Below are positions 49,436 through 58,903 of a stretch of DNA of 64,000 nucleotides, piece after piece; position 1 is the stretch's first letter, and each line of letters starts with the position of its first letter. Under the pieces are notes generated by a model. It made no database searches. It was not told the DNA's origin and saw nothing but the letters and a program-made list of their open reading frames with translations. Source of the DNA: Kroppenstedtia eburnea (lineage in GTDB: Bacteria > Bacillota > Bacilli > Thermoactinomycetales > DSM-45169). The DNA is taken from contig NZ_CP048103.1 in NCBI RefSeq assembly GCF_013282215.1, positions 2,418,001-2,482,000 of the forward strand, read 5' to 3'. Position numbers and translations under genes: made by a program.

Positions 49436-50220
49436 CAGAGGAGAGCCCTGCCGATTTCATAGTATCCCCGGACATTGGCCATCTGTGGATCATCCACTGC
49501 AAAGGCATGATGAAAATGCTCCCGGATGAAAGGCTCCAGCTTGCGGGCCATCCCCCCCACCAACATCACCACATCCCGGCTGCTCCAGGTTTTGGAGACG
49601 GTACCGGCGATCAGGTCTGCCATCTCCTTGATATTGGACACCTTGACCGTCTCCCAGCCGACTGGGAGAGTACCCGATTCCCGGTCAATAAAAACCTTAT
49701 CCCGGAAGGTGGCGTAATTGGTCGTCTTGGCCCCGATGTCGATGATCCGCACCAGTCCCATCCGAGGTGCCGAGAAAAAAGCGCCGCCTCCTTCAATCGT
49801 ACTGTATACGTTTTCCACATAAAAGGAGCGTTCCACACCGTTCACCTTGACCCGATGCGGACCTTCGAGCAGGCGCTTGATCGCTTTTTGTTCCACATCG
49901 GTGAAATTCCCGATGGGCAAGCCTGTGATCAGGGTGATCCGTCCCCGGGCATGGGCTTGATGAAGGGCCGTCAAGGTGAGGATCAATGTTTCTTCCACCG
50001 CTTTGGAGTCCTGCATCGCCTGACGGGTGAACTCCCCTTCCCGTTCCGCCAGTTTCCCGACAAACCATCTCCGCCCCTGGTACTCCATCTCCAAATCCCC
50101 CGGCAACTCCTGGCGGTAGTTCCGTTTGCGCCAACCGCTCACTTTGCTGGGGAAGAGAAAGGATTTCCCTTCCGTGATCACTTTGACATAGCTGCGTCCG
50201 CAATCCACTGCGATGATCAT
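49435..50220 (-). CDS. ParM/StbA-family actin-like ATPase
   Basis: 261 residues from ATG 50220 (GGGGGG before it; ATG 50226 is also possible). The phosphate-1 motif IIAVDCGRSYVKV, the phosphate-2 motif VRIIDIGAKTTNYATF, and the adenosine motif VVMLVGGMARKLEPFI define an actin-fold ATPase of the plasmid-segregation class. The protein is shorter than ParM of R1 but similar in size to Alp proteins of Bacillus plasmids and phages. It has a chromosomal context here. No clear centromere repeat array was found upstream. Confidence 0.85.
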   Translation of the reverse strand: MIIAVDCGRSYVKVITEGKSFLFPSKVSGWRKRNYRQELPGDLEMEYQGRRWFVGKLAEREGEFTRQAMQDSKAVEETLILTLTALHQAHARGRITLITGLPIGNFTDVEQKAIKRLLEGPHRVKVNGVERSFYVENVYSTIEGGGAFFSAPRMGLVRIIDIGAKTTNYATFRDKVFIDRESGTLPVGWETVKVSNIKEMADLIAGTVSKTWSSRDVVMLVGGMARKLEPFIREHFHHAFAVDDPQMANVRGYYEIGRALL

Positions 50221-50383
50221 CCGCATCCCCCCGATGCATCTATACGCAAAGGATTCATCCATTATTATGAATACGAGGCAAACACCCAGTTCATACATAC
50301 TTTCCCCACTCGGTTTGAATCACAGGCTGAAATCACGGTATAATACGCCTGACAGTATTCCACATCGAAGAGGGAGGGTCCCC

Positions 50384-50635
50384 TTGAACAAACGAAAAAT
50401 CAAGCGACTGGCGGGTCAGGTCATCGGCTGGTTATTCATCGTGTTGGGTATTATCGGTCTGGTACTTCCGTTTTTGCAAGGGATTTTATTCATTTTGATC
50501 GGACTGATGATTTTGTCAAAAACCTCTCCCTGGGCCCACAAGCTGGTGATCAAACTGGAAACCCGTTATCCCAAGGTGGGACGACAACTGAACAAGTGGA
50601 GAAAATACCCTGTACTGAAGCGGATCCTCCCCTGA
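50384..50635 (+). CDS. Small PGPGW-type membrane protein
   Basis: 83 residues from TTG 50384 after GAGGGAGGG. Two close hydrophobic stretches form one hairpin (QVIGWLFIVLGIIGLVLPFL, then GILFILIGLMILSK), with basic ends. The second part recalls PGPGW/YbaN-like proteins. Function unknown. Confidence 0.72.
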   Translation: MNKRKIKRLAGQVIGWLFIVLGIIGLVLPFLQGILFILIGLMILSKTSPWAHKLVIKLETRYPKVGRQLNKWRKYPVLKRILP

Positions 50636-50686
50636 GAAACTCAGCTGAAGGGCTGATTCTTCTTCATTGATACAGGAGGGTGTCAA

Positions 50687-51103
50687 GTGGTGAGATCTGA
50701 GGAGGAAAAATCAGAGGAACTGCATCCAACCTTGTACCGGGCAGCGGAGAAACTGCAGTCGGTGTGGCAATTGACCCGAAAGGGAGGGGCCTATCTCCGG
50801 GAAGGAACGCTGCGGGACTTGGTGAAGGAGACGAAGGGACAAGCTCTCCATCACGGCCGCTTGGGATACCTCCCTTGGCGGAAGGACCCCGATGGATCGA
50901 TCCGGTGTTATGCGGAAGATGTGGAGTGGTCGGAAGAACGGTTGTCCCTGCGGGTGGACGGATGCCACCGCCCCTTTATTTGCCGGCTGGACGAAACCGG
51001 AAGGGAAATCCAGCGGGCTTATATCGGTGAGGAGGCCAAACCCTTTGCCGAGTTGGCCTGGGAGCCACCCCCGGAAGGAACGGGAGCGAGGACAAACAGC
51101 TGA
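50687..51103 (+). CDS. Hypothetical protein
   Basis: 138 residues from GTG 50687 after AGGAGG. Soluble, rich in Glu and Arg, no membrane helix. LYRAAEKLQSVWQLTRKGGA is helical; the rest looks like mixed alpha/beta (LGYLPWRKDPDGSIRCYAED). Not recognised. It lies between a membrane protein gene and a terminator. Confidence 0.6.
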   Translation: MVRSEEEKSEELHPTLYRAAEKLQSVWQLTRKGGAYLREGTLRDLVKETKGQALHHGRLGYLPWRKDPDGSIRCYAEDVEWSEERLSLRVDGCHRPFICRLDETGREIQRAYIGEEAKPFAELAWEPPPEGTGARTNS

Positions 51104-51120
51104 ATGGACCAGGAGACAAC

Positions 51121-51152
51121 AAAACCGTTGCCCTCACCGGGGCAACGGTTTG
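51121..51152. terminator. Terminator between the hypothetical gene and tRNA-Gly
   Basis: AAACCGTTGCC and GGCAACGGTTT stem. On the minus strand it follows the tRNA 3' end and has TTTTGTT after it. Confidence 0.8.
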
Positions 51153-51155
51153 ATT

Positions 51156-51229
51156 TGGAGCGGATGACGGGAATCGAACCCGCGTTACCAGCTTGGGAAG
51201 CTGGTGTTCTACCATTGAACTACATCCGC
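51156..51229 (-). tRNA. tRNA-Gly (anticodon CCC)
   Basis: 74 bases with an encoded CCA. On the minus strand the acceptor pairs GCGGATG with CATCCGC. The anticodon arm is CCAGC-TTCCCAA-GCTGG; position 33 is T, so the anticodon is CCC (codon GGG). The T arm has GGTTCGATTCC. Confidence 0.9.
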
Positions 51230-51377
51230 ATGTGATTGACTTTCTTCGGAAGACAATTAATATCTTATCATGAAGTTGTGTTTTTGACAAGGCACTTTTT
51301 CTTCATTTTTTCAGCGGGAAAAGAAACATACGGAATGATACCATGAACACAAACCACTGCAATACGGGAAAGGTGGC

Positions 51378-53297
51378 TTGGGTTTGGAACCGAAACGTTA
51401 TGTCATCGGGACGGCAGGACACATCGATCACGGCAAAACGATGCTCACCCGGGTCTTAACCGGTGTAAACACGGACCGTCTCAAAGAAGAGCAGGAAAGA
51501 AACATCTCCATCGAGCCCGGTTTTGCCCCACTGACGCTCCCTTCCGGCCTTACTGTCTCCATCATCGATGTACCCGGCCATGAAAAATTGATCCGGCAGA
51601 TGGTGGCCGGGGTGGCGGGGATCGATTTTGTGTTGCTGGTGGTGGCCGCTGACGAAGGGGTGATGCCCCAAACCCGGGAGCATCTGTCCATTCTCGATCT
51701 GCTCGGGGTGAAAAATGGACTGCTCCTCCTCAGTAAGATCGACCGGGCGGATCCCGATCTGTTGCCCATCATTGAAGAGGACCTGCGGGGGCTCACCCGG
51801 GGTACATTTCTGGAAGGAGCGCCGCTTCTGCGCATTTCTTCCGCCACCGGGGAGGGCATCGATCACCTGCTCCAGGTGCTGGATGAGAAGCTTCCATGTA
51901 TTGAACAGCGAAAGAGCGAGGCTCCTTTCCGCCTGCCTGTGGATCGTTCCTTCATCGTCAAGGGAGCAGGGACGGTGGTGACAGGAACGGTTCAGTCCGG
52001 AAGCACCGGTCCGGGAGAAGAGTTGGAAGTTTTGCCGGGCGGCAAGCGGGTCAAGGTGCGGCAAGCCCAGGTTCACAGCCAAACCGTGCCGATCGTGCAA
52101 GCCGGGCAGCGGGCCGCCCTCAATCTGAGCGGGATCAACCGGGAGGAAGTCTTCCGCGGCCAGACGGTCGTCCAACCGGGGATCTGGTCCACCTCCCGGC
52201 GGATCGATATTCGGGCCGTCTCCTTGCCGGAACTGGATTTCAGCTTGCGGCAACGGAGCCTGGTGACACTGATGATCGGAACCTCCGAAGTTTTCGCCGA
52301 GTTGATCCTGTATGACCGCAAGGAATGGAAACCGGGGGAAGAGATCTATGCCAGTCTGGTGTTGCGGGAACCCGTGGTCGCGGCACACGGGGAGCGGTTT
52401 ATCCTGCGCCGACCCACTCCCGCAACCACCATCGGTGGAGGAGAAGTGGCGGAAGCGGCAGCCCTCAAGCGAAAGATCTCCCCTGCCTCTGCGGAGGAGA
52501 TCCGCCAAGTCTGGGTCGGCGGTCTGACCGCCCGGATTTTGCGGGCGCTGGATCGAACCCTCCTGCTGACTTTCCGGGAAATTCAATCGGTGTCGGGTGA
52601 AGGAGAAGCCACCCTTCATGCCGAATTGAAGGCGTTAGAGGAGGCGGGTCGGATCCTTCCCGTTGCATCGGGCTTTGCTTCCGTGAACACCCTCACCCGG
52701 ATCGGGGAAGAGATGACGGATTGGCTCATCTCCTATCATCGGGAACATCCCATGATCCCCGGTGTCCCCAAAGCGGAATGGTCCGCGCGGTTTCTGCCTG
52801 ACCTCGATACCAAAGAGGTCAACACGCTGTTGGCCATGTGGGAAAAACGGCGCATGTTGATCCAGAGGGGGGAATACATCTCCCTTCATTCCTTCACCCC
52901 TGATCTGCCCGCCCGGTGGAAACCGGCGGTGGCTCAGGTGATGAACCGCCTGCAACGGGAAGGCTGGACTCCCACCGAATGGGAGACCTTGCTCCAGGAA
53001 GCCGGAATTCCCGCCAAACCCGGTGAAGATATCCGGGGCTATCTGATTCGGGAAGCGACCCTTGTGCCCCTGACGGAGAAGTTGTTGATGCACCGGGAAG
53101 CTTATGATCGTGCGGTGGACCTGGCGGCAAAAACCATCCGCCGGGAGGGGAGTCTTTCCATGCAACTGGCCAAGGAATGCTTCGGACTCTCCCGGAAATA
53201 CCTGGTCCCCCTGCTGGAATTGATGGATAAAAAGGGGATCACCCGGCGCGTGGGAGACAAACGGATCCTGATCCAAGAAGAGAAGGCTTCCCGATGA
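51378..53297 (+). CDS. selB: Selenocysteine-specific elongation factor SelB
   Basis: 639 residues from TTG 51378 (AAAGGTGG before it). The GTPase domain has GHIDHGKT (about residues 14-21), DVPGHE and SKID. SelB-specific stretches are [20 protein letters not shown] and the EF-Tu-like domains 2 and 3. The C-terminal 270 residues consist of the four winged helices that bind the SECIS hairpin. It brings Sec-tRNA to UGA codons, such as codon 18 of selD. It is not next to selA, unlike in many bacteria. Confidence 0.96.
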   Translation: MGLEPKRYVIGTAGHIDHGKTMLTRVLTGVNTDRLKEEQERNISIEPGFAPLTLPSGLTVSIIDVPGHEKLIRQMVAGVAGIDFVLLVVAADEGVMPQTREHLSILDLLGVKNGLLLLSKIDRADPDLLPIIEEDLRGLTRGTFLEGAPLLRISSATGEGIDHLLQVLDEKLPCIEQRKSEAPFRLPVDRSFIVKGAGTVVTGTVQSGSTGPGEELEVLPGGKRVKVRQAQVHSQTVPIVQAGQRAALNLSGINREEVFRGQTVVQPGIWSTSRRIDIRAVSLPELDFSLRQRSLVTLMIGTSEVFAELILYDRKEWKPGEEIYASLVLREPVVAAHGERFILRRPTPATTIGGGEVAEAAALKRKISPASAEEIRQVWVGGLTARILRALDRTLLLTFREIQSVSGEGEATLHAELKALEEAGRILPVASGFASVNTLTRIGEEMTDWLISYHREHPMIPGVPKAEWSARFLPDLDTKEVNTLLAMWEKRRMLIQRGEYISLHSFTPDLPARWKPAVAQVMNRLQREGWTPTEWETLLQEAGIPAKPGEDIRGYLIREATLVPLTEKLLMHREAYDRAVDLAAKTIRREGSLSMQLAKECFGLSRKYLVPLLELMDKKGITRRVGDKRILIQEEKASR

Positions 53298-53310
53298 AGG
53301 GAAGCCTTCC
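53283..53310. terminator. Terminator overlapping the selB stop
   Basis: AAGGCTTCCC-GATGAA-GGGAAGCCTT. The TGA stop of selB lies in the loop. It also serves the convergent gene on the minus strand. Confidence 0.75.
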
Positions 53311-53312
53311 AG

Positions 53313-53933
53313 TTAAAAGCCTGCGATCGGTGCAATGAATGCCGTCAGGATCACGGAAACCGCTCCGAGGCCGACTGCCCACCAGCCCAGGGCACTGCCC
53401 CTCCGGCCGGCGATCACTCCCAGGATGATGCCGGCGGAACCCAGCAGGAACGGAACGAAGAAGAAGGATAAGACCGACAGGATAATACTGGTGATTCCGA
53501 GACCTCTTCCTTCATCCCTGGCTCCTTCCCTGTCCGCACGAGCCTCATTCCGCTCCCGTTCTTTCCCGACGGGATCGGCAACCGGCGCGACTTCAGCGGC
53601 CGTTTCCACATCCCGCTCTCCCGGGCGACCTTCATTCCGCAATCGATCCCGGCCACGATCCCCCGACTCCTCACCCAATTCCACATCATCGTCGGCCCGT
53701 GCTCCTGAAAATCCGACGGCATCAAAGACATTGGGGGCACCGGGAGTCACTTCATCAAATACCACCTCGTCGGCAGCCGCCCCCGGTTCCCGACCGAACT
53801 CCACCTCATCGGCGGCCGCTCCCGGTTCCAGGCCGAATTCCACCTCGTCGGCGAAACCATCCGTCATTTGACCAGGTTGCAACTTTTGGTCCCGATGGTT
53901 GCGGTTTTTCTTTTTCTTATTGTTTTTACCCAC
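53313..53933 (-). CDS. DUF4190 protein with acidic tandem repeats
   Basis: 206 residues from GTG 53933 (AGGGGAGGG before it); an ATG at 53951 has no site. After a Lys-rich start (GKNNKKKKNRNHRDQK) there are three tandem 13-14-residue repeats, ADEVEFGLEPGAA, ADEVEFGREPGAA and ADEVVFDEVTPGA. A long charged linker follows. The C-terminal 60 residues form two membrane helices of the DUF4190 type (LGITSIILSVLSFFFVPFLL, GSALGWWAVGLGAVSVILTA). The N-terminal part would face the cytoplasm. Function unknown. Confidence 0.78.
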   Translation of the reverse strand: MGKNNKKKKNRNHRDQKLQPGQMTDGFADEVEFGLEPGAAADEVEFGREPGAAADEVVFDEVTPGAPNVFDAVGFSGARADDDVELGEESGDRGRDRLRNEGRPGERDVETAAEVAPVADPVGKERERNEARADREGARDEGRGLGITSIILSVLSFFFVPFLLGSAGIILGVIAGRRGSALGWWAVGLGAVSVILTAFIAPIAGF

Positions 53934-54104
53934 ATCCAACCCTCCCCTCATCGGGTTGCCCTTAGTATGTGTCCCGGGGAGGCGGGTATGATGGCAGTTT
54001 TTACAGGGATACCCCCTTTGTTCTACGTCCAAAGGAGCTTGTGAGTGGGAAACGGGACGTGCTAAGATAATGAAGTCGATCAATTCGGGGGAGGAAAAAG
54101 CCTC

Positions 54105-54689
54105 ATGTGGTCTGATTGGATCAATGCAGTGGCGGAGTGGTTTTTGTCTTATGGCTCCTGGGGACTGGCCATCTTATCCTTTTTTGAATCGTCATTTTTC
54201 CCCGTGATTCCCGACGTGATCCTGATCCCTCTGGGAATCGCCCAGCCCGAGTTGGTCTGGTGGTACGCTTTGATCACCACTCTCTCCTCCGTGGCAGGAG
54301 CCCTGTTGGGGTGGTGGATCGGAAAAAAGCTGGGGCGGCCCTTGATGCTCCGCTTTTTCAAACAGGAGACTGTGGAAAAAGTGGAGGCATATTTTGAAAA
54401 GTACGGCGGTTTTTCCCTGGCCATCGCCGGCTTCACCCCCATTCCGTTCAAGGTGTTCACCATCGCATCCGGGATGTGTAAGATCCGCATCCGGGAAGTG
54501 ATCATTTGGTCCCTGTTGGGAAGGGGAGCCCGCTTTTTCCTGGAAGCCTTGATCATCGCATGGCTTGGGAAAGCAGCCGGTGAATTTATTAATCAGTATT
54601 TTGGCCCACTCACCCTCTCCCTCGTTGCCCTGGTGTTGCTGGCCGCGTTGATCTGGCATCTGCTCAGGCGCAAACGGGCGGCAAACTGA
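54105..54689 (+). CDS. DedA-like membrane protein, YqaA family
   Basis: 194 residues with five to six hydrophobic segments. The VTT-domain motif FFESSFFPVIPDVILIPLGI and the second part GRPLMLRFFKQETVEKVEAY, then TPIPFKVFTIASGM are typical of YqaA/DedA proteins, which are linked to lipid transport and membrane homeostasis. The start ATG 54105 follows GGGGAGG. Confidence 0.85.
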   Translation: MWSDWINAVAEWFLSYGSWGLAILSFFESSFFPVIPDVILIPLGIAQPELVWWYALITTLSSVAGALLGWWIGKKLGRPLMLRFFKQETVEKVEAYFEKYGGFSLAIAGFTPIPFKVFTIASGMCKIRIREVIIWSLLGRGARFFLEALIIAWLGKAAGEFINQYFGPLTLSLVALVLLAALIWHLLRRKRAAN

Positions 54690-54695
54690 AGAGAA

Positions 54696-54723
54696 AAGCA
54701 CCCGGATCCGGGTGCTTCCTTTT
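54696..54723. terminator. Terminator between yqaA-like gene and oppA-like gene
   Basis: AAGCACCCGG-ATCC-like self-complementary stem (54696-54717) with CCTTTTTT after it. Confidence 0.82.
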
Positions 54724-56337
54724 TTATTTTTTTATTTCAGCAAAGCGGTAATCGTTGGGACCAACGGTGTGGCGCAGGACATTTTTCACATCCGGCTGTT
54801 CCAGGATGACATTGTTGTAATAGTAGATCGGGAACAGCGGCATCCCTTCAAAGAGACGCTTCTCCGCCTGATGCAGATATTCCATCCGCTTGGCATCCTC
54901 TGTCTCTCCCCGGGCTTTTTCGAGCAGTTGATCATACTTTTTGTCCTCCCACCCGGTCTGATTCATGGAGTGATCCGACTGGAAGCTTTCCAGGTAGTTG
55001 TAGGGATCATTGTAATCGGGAAGGAAACTGGAGCGGGCGATGATGAAGTTTCCACTGCGCCGTTCATCAAAATAGACCCCCACTTCCCGGGCTTGCAACT
55101 CCGCTTTGGCATCCAGGTGTTTGCGCCACATCTCCTGAATGGTTTCCGCCACCTTTTTATGGGTTTCATCTTTGTTGTACAGGATGGTCACCTTGGGCAG
55201 TTTCGTCCATCCCTCTTCCTTCATTCCTTCTGCCAACAGTTTTTTGGCTTCATCCCATTGGGCATCCTGGATGTAATCCTCCCCCTGATCCCGAAAATCC
55301 CCTGATTCAGACATCGTGCCCGGCGCCACATAGGCGTAAGCCGGCTTCTGGCCACCTTGAACCACCTGTTCCACGATGGCTTTCCGGTCCACGGCGAGGG
55401 CGAAGGCTTTCCGGATCTTGGCGTTGGTGAAGGGCTTCTCATTCACATTGAACCGGTAAAACTCCAGTCCCGATCCGTCCATGACCTTGGCTTCACCCTT
55501 TTCGATCACTTTCCCCTGAAGGTCTGCAGGAGCTTCTCCAATATGCAAATCTTTCTGTTTAAACATCTGGTAAGCTGTGGTGGCGTCGGCAACCATCGCC
55601 CATTCCAGCCCGGCCAGTTTCACCTGGTCCGCTTCCCGGTAATGCTCGTTTTTTTCGGCCACGATTTTTGCGTCATGCTTCCATTGGGTCATTTTAAAGG
55701 GGCCGTTGCTGACATAATTCTTGCCATTGCTGAAGGGATTTTTATCCCCTTCCACACCCTTCTGGTAGACCGGGGCAAAGGGGGTGTAGGCGGTCAATCC
55801 TTCAAAAAACGGGGTGGGCTGTTCCAGTTCCACCACCAAAGTCGAATCATCCTCGGCCCGAATCCCCACTTCCTCCGCCTTGGCTTCTCCGGCATTGTAT
55901 TTCTCGGCGTTTTTGATAAAAAACATCAGGAAAGAGGCCTCAGATGCCGTTTTTGGGTCAAGCACCCTTTTCCAGGCGTATTCAAAATCTTGGGCGGTCA
56001 CCGGTTCACCGTTGGACCATTTGGCATCTTTGCGCAGGGTGAAGGTGTAGGTGAGCCCATCGTCAGACTTGTCGATCTTCTCCGCCACCGCCGGTTCCGG
56101 CTGATGCTCCTTGTTCAGACGGGTGAGCCCTTCAAACAGGTTGTTCACCACTTCCATCGATTCATTATCAAAAGCTTTGGCCGGATCGATGGAAGTCGGC
56201 TCGCCGTTGGCAAGGTTCAGTTTTAAAACCTCCCCCTTTTTGGAACCGGCGTCCGATCCCCCTCCTCCGCATCCCGCCGCAAACAGGCTGACTGCGAACA
56301 ACAGCGCCAACGTGCCGATCCATGATTTACGGATCAT
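54724..56337 (-). CDS. Oligopeptide-binding lipoprotein (OppA family)
   Basis: 537 residues from ATG 56337 after GAGGGGGA. Signal peptide with lipobox LFAAGCGGGG; mature body is a family 5 solute-binding protein (EPTSIDPAKAFDNESMEVVN, then YTFTLRKDAKWSNGEPVTAQ). It delivers peptides to an ABC importer, but no permease genes lie nearby; the importer must be encoded elsewhere. A 9-bp stem (AAGAAAGAA/TTCTTTCTT) lies just before the ribosome-binding site. Confidence 0.93.
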   Translation of the reverse strand: MIRKSWIGTLALLFAVSLFAAGCGGGGSDAGSKKGEVLKLNLANGEPTSIDPAKAFDNESMEVVNNLFEGLTRLNKEHQPEPAVAEKIDKSDDGLTYTFTLRKDAKWSNGEPVTAQDFEYAWKRVLDPKTASEASFLMFFIKNAEKYNAGEAKAEEVGIRAEDDSTLVVELEQPTPFFEGLTAYTPFAPVYQKGVEGDKNPFSNGKNYVSNGPFKMTQWKHDAKIVAEKNEHYREADQVKLAGLEWAMVADATTAYQMFKQKDLHIGEAPADLQGKVIEKGEAKVMDGSGLEFYRFNVNEKPFTNAKIRKAFALAVDRKAIVEQVVQGGQKPAYAYVAPGTMSESGDFRDQGEDYIQDAQWDEAKKLLAEGMKEEGWTKLPKVTILYNKDETHKKVAETIQEMWRKHLDAKAELQAREVGVYFDERRSGNFIIARSSFLPDYNDPYNYLESFQSDHSMNQTGWEDKKYDQLLEKARGETEDAKRMEYLHQAEKRLFEGMPLFPIYYYNNVILEQPDVKNVLRHTVGPNDYRFAEIKK

Positions 56338-56515
56338 ATCCATTCCCCCTCAAGAAAGAAATCCTTCTGAATCATCGATCCATTCTTTCTTTCGATGAGT
56401 GAAAACGCTTTTCCTCCTTTTGTACTCAATTATGCAACGGAAGGACTCTTAATCTGTTACGCCGAAAGCAATAAGGGTATTCACTATTCTGTATTAAAAA
56501 CAGGGAGGAAGACGA

Positions 56516-57427
56516 TTGAACATCCGCTATGTACGTGACACCTTTGCCAATCTGTGGCTCGATCCGGGAAAAGTGCGGGAGGTGGACCGCCCCTCCCTTC
56601 ACTGTCCGATGGATCGGGAGACCTGGTTGGCCATGGGGACGGAAAATCGCTTGGATCTGGTGGGGCGATTGGAATCCCAGGTTCTATACGGTGCTCCGGT
56701 CCAAGTGATGGAAGAGCGGGAGGGCTGGGTCCGCGTCTGTGTTCCCGGACAATTCACCCCCAAAGATTCCGGCGGGTATCCCGGGTGGATCCCCGCCTCC
56801 CAACTCACCTTCGATCGGGAGTACCATCAGGCCTGGGAAACATCCCCCTTCGCCTGGGTGACTGCCGACCGCTCCCGCCTGCTCTTGGATTCCGGCGAAG
56901 AAGTGGAGCTCAGCTTTATGACCCGCCTTCCCCAGGTGGGGGAAAGGGACGGGGATGTGATCGTGCGGACTCCCGGCGGGGAGACAGGCCGGATCCCGGC
57001 GGAGGAGGTGACGGTCGCCCGGCAGTTGCCGGTGACAGGGGTGGAGGCGCGCATCCGGACGGCTGAACGTTTCCTCGGTTTGCCTTATTTGTGGGCGGGG
57101 ATGTCCTCCTTCGGTTTCGACTGTTCCGGTTTTATGTATCGGATCTTTGAGGCGAACGGGATTGCGATTCCCCGGGATGCGGATCCCCAGGCCCGCTATG
57201 GACAGCGGGTGTCCAAGGAGGAACTGGCCCCCGGAGATCTCCTCTTTTTTGCCCACGAAGAGGGAAAAGGAGCCATCCACCATGTGGGCATGTACATCGG
57301 TGACGGCTCCTTCATCCACTCTCCCAACACACCCAATCCGGTGAAGATCAATCGCTTGACCGACGAACCCTATCACAGTGAATTGTGTTGGGGAGCCCGG
57401 TACCAGGGCGGAGAGTCCTTCACTTGA
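56516..57427 (+). CDS. NlpC/P60 endopeptidase, YkfC-like
   Basis: 303 residues from TTG 56516 after AGGGAGGA. No signal peptide. Two SH3-like domains (about 1-180) precede the C-terminal NlpC/P60 domain: GLPYLWAGMSSFGFDCSGFM with the nucleophile Cys, and IHHVGMYIGDGSFIHSPNTP with the His. YkfC-type enzymes cut gamma-D-Glu-L-Lys/DAP bonds in recycled wall peptides. The lack of a secretion signal supports a cytoplasmic recycling role. Its stop overlaps the stop of the convergent carboxypeptidase gene. Confidence 0.88.
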   Translation: MNIRYVRDTFANLWLDPGKVREVDRPSLHCPMDRETWLAMGTENRLDLVGRLESQVLYGAPVQVMEEREGWVRVCVPGQFTPKDSGGYPGWIPASQLTFDREYHQAWETSPFAWVTADRSRLLLDSGEEVELSFMTRLPQVGERDGDVIVRTPGGETGRIPAEEVTVARQLPVTGVEARIRTAERFLGLPYLWAGMSSFGFDCSGFMYRIFEANGIAIPRDADPQARYGQRVSKEELAPGDLLFFAHEEGKGAIHHVGMYIGDGSFIHSPNTPNPVKINRLTDEPYHSELCWGARYQGGESFT

Positions 57428-58742
57428 TCCACTCTTTTGCTGTGAGCTGCAGGAGTTGATCCTGCAGCTTTTCCCCGTTTTCTTCTTCCAGCAAGCCGTT
57501 GATCAGGAAAGAAAAGGAGAGTACCGGCTCCCCTTGGCTGTTGAGAAAATAACCGGACAGATTTTTCACCCCTGCCAGGCTCCCCGTTTTGGCTGCCACT
57601 TCCACTCCTTCCGGCAAGACGGCGGTCCGGTTTTTCAGTGTTCCGTCCACCCCGTAACGGGGCAGACTGTCCAACCATACCCGAAAGAGCGGATCCTTCC
57701 GGACCGCCTGGATCAAAGTGTCCAAAAGTGATTCCGGAGCAGCCTGGTTGTATCCCGAAAGTCCGGAACCATCTGCAAACACTCCCGGGGGGTGAAGCCC
57801 TTGTTTCCGGAACCAGTCCACGATGCGGAGAAGACCCTCTTCTTCGGAAAGAGTCCCCCTCCCCGCCATCCCCATGGTTCGAAGCAAGATCTCCGCCGTC
57901 AGGTTATCACTCTCCTTGTTCACCCGGTGAAGAACTTCCGCCAGTGTCGGAGACACCCGCTCCACCCGAATGTCGGCTCTTTCCGGAAAAGGTCCCCGGA
58001 TCACCCGGGTCCCCTCCGGCACGATCACCCCCTTCTCCCGCAGGGCACCGATCATCACCTCGGCAAAAAATTCCGGACCTGACGCCACTGCCGCCTCCAA
58101 CTCCGGCTCCTGGCGGGAGACCTCCCCTTTGATCTCAAACTGTTCCGCCCCCGTCCGGAATATTTCAACTTCCGGGTCGGGATTCTCCGTCCAGCTTAAC
58201 GTCGCATTTGCTTTCCCCCGGCAAAAGCGGGGAGAGACCCGGGCGATCTTCGGTGGATCACTGGCAGGATCAAAGTGAAAGGTCACCCGGTTTCCCTGCA
58301 TGATCAACCCATGGATCGGTGCGCCGTATCCATGGGCGAGGTCATCCCACATCCAACCCTTTCCCCAGGGATGACCTGAACTTAAGCCATCGTCCAGCCA
58401 TACCTCATGCAACCGGGTCAGTCCTCTCTCTTTCAGTTCCTGAGCCACCCGCAATGCGGCCGCTTCATCAAAGGAAGGGTCCCCCCCGCCCCGGATGTAC
58501 AGGCACCCCGAACTTGCCGCAAACCAGGTTCGCCATCGGTAGTCAGGACCCAACGCATCCAAGGCGGCCAGGGTGGTCCACAGTTTCTGATTGGAAGCGG
58601 GAGCAAACACTTTGTTCGCATCCACTCCCCAACGCTTCCCGGTCCGGAAACAAAAAAGATCGCAGCCCACCCTGGCTCCCGCCTCCCCGGATCGGCGGCT
58701 CCAATCATCGATCAGAGATATTAACCGCTCCCGTTTCCCCAT
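57420..58742 (-). CDS. D-alanyl-D-alanine carboxypeptidase, S13/PBP4 type, without signal peptide
   Basis: 440 residues from ATG 58742 after GGGGGAAG. Active-site motifs: SxxK in FAPASNQKLW, SxN in NKESDNLTAE, KTG in VAAKTGSLAG. These enzymes normally work outside the membrane. Here the N-terminus (MGKRERLISLIDDWSRRSGE) has no hydrophobic signal. Repeat R7 lies directly upstream, so the original 5' end may have been lost. It is convergent with the YkfC-like gene with an 8-bp overlap. Confidence 0.88.
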   Translation of the reverse strand: MGKRERLISLIDDWSRRSGEAGARVGCDLFCFRTGKRWGVDANKVFAPASNQKLWTTLAALDALGPDYRWRTWFAASSGCLYIRGGGDPSFDEAAALRVAQELKERGLTRLHEVWLDDGLSSGHPWGKGWMWDDLAHGYGAPIHGLIMQGNRVTFHFDPASDPPKIARVSPRFCRGKANATLSWTENPDPEVEIFRTGAEQFEIKGEVSRQEPELEAAVASGPEFFAEVMIGALREKGVIVPEGTRVIRGPFPERADIRVERVSPTLAEVLHRVNKESDNLTAEILLRTMGMAGRGTLSEEEGLLRIVDWFRKQGLHPPGVFADGSGLSGYNQAAPESLLDTLIQAVRKDPLFRVWLDSLPRYGVDGTLKNRTAVLPEGVEVAAKTGSLAGVKNLSGYFLNSQGEPVLSFSFLINGLLEEENGEKLQDQLLQLTAKEWIK

Positions 58743-58783
58743 CCATCTTCCCCCACTCTTCAGATGCCGACCCATCCCTTAAA

Positions 58784-58897
58784 GGCGTTGTGATTCAGTC
58801 CTTTCTGAGCCGGTGAAGCCAAAGTTCTGGCAATCCCTAGACCTCCATGGGAAACCCGACCCTCCCGGTAACGACTTTTTTCACAACGCTCCCGGCG
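58784..58897. repeat. Degenerate interspersed repeat R7
   Basis: Ends AAAGGCGTTGTGATTCAG and TTTTTTCACAACGCTCCCGG are clear. The centre is diverged (AGACCTCCATGGGAAACCCG). It fills the gap between the carboxypeptidase gene and gpsB. Confidence 0.6.
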
Positions 58898-58903
58898 TCT
58901 GTT

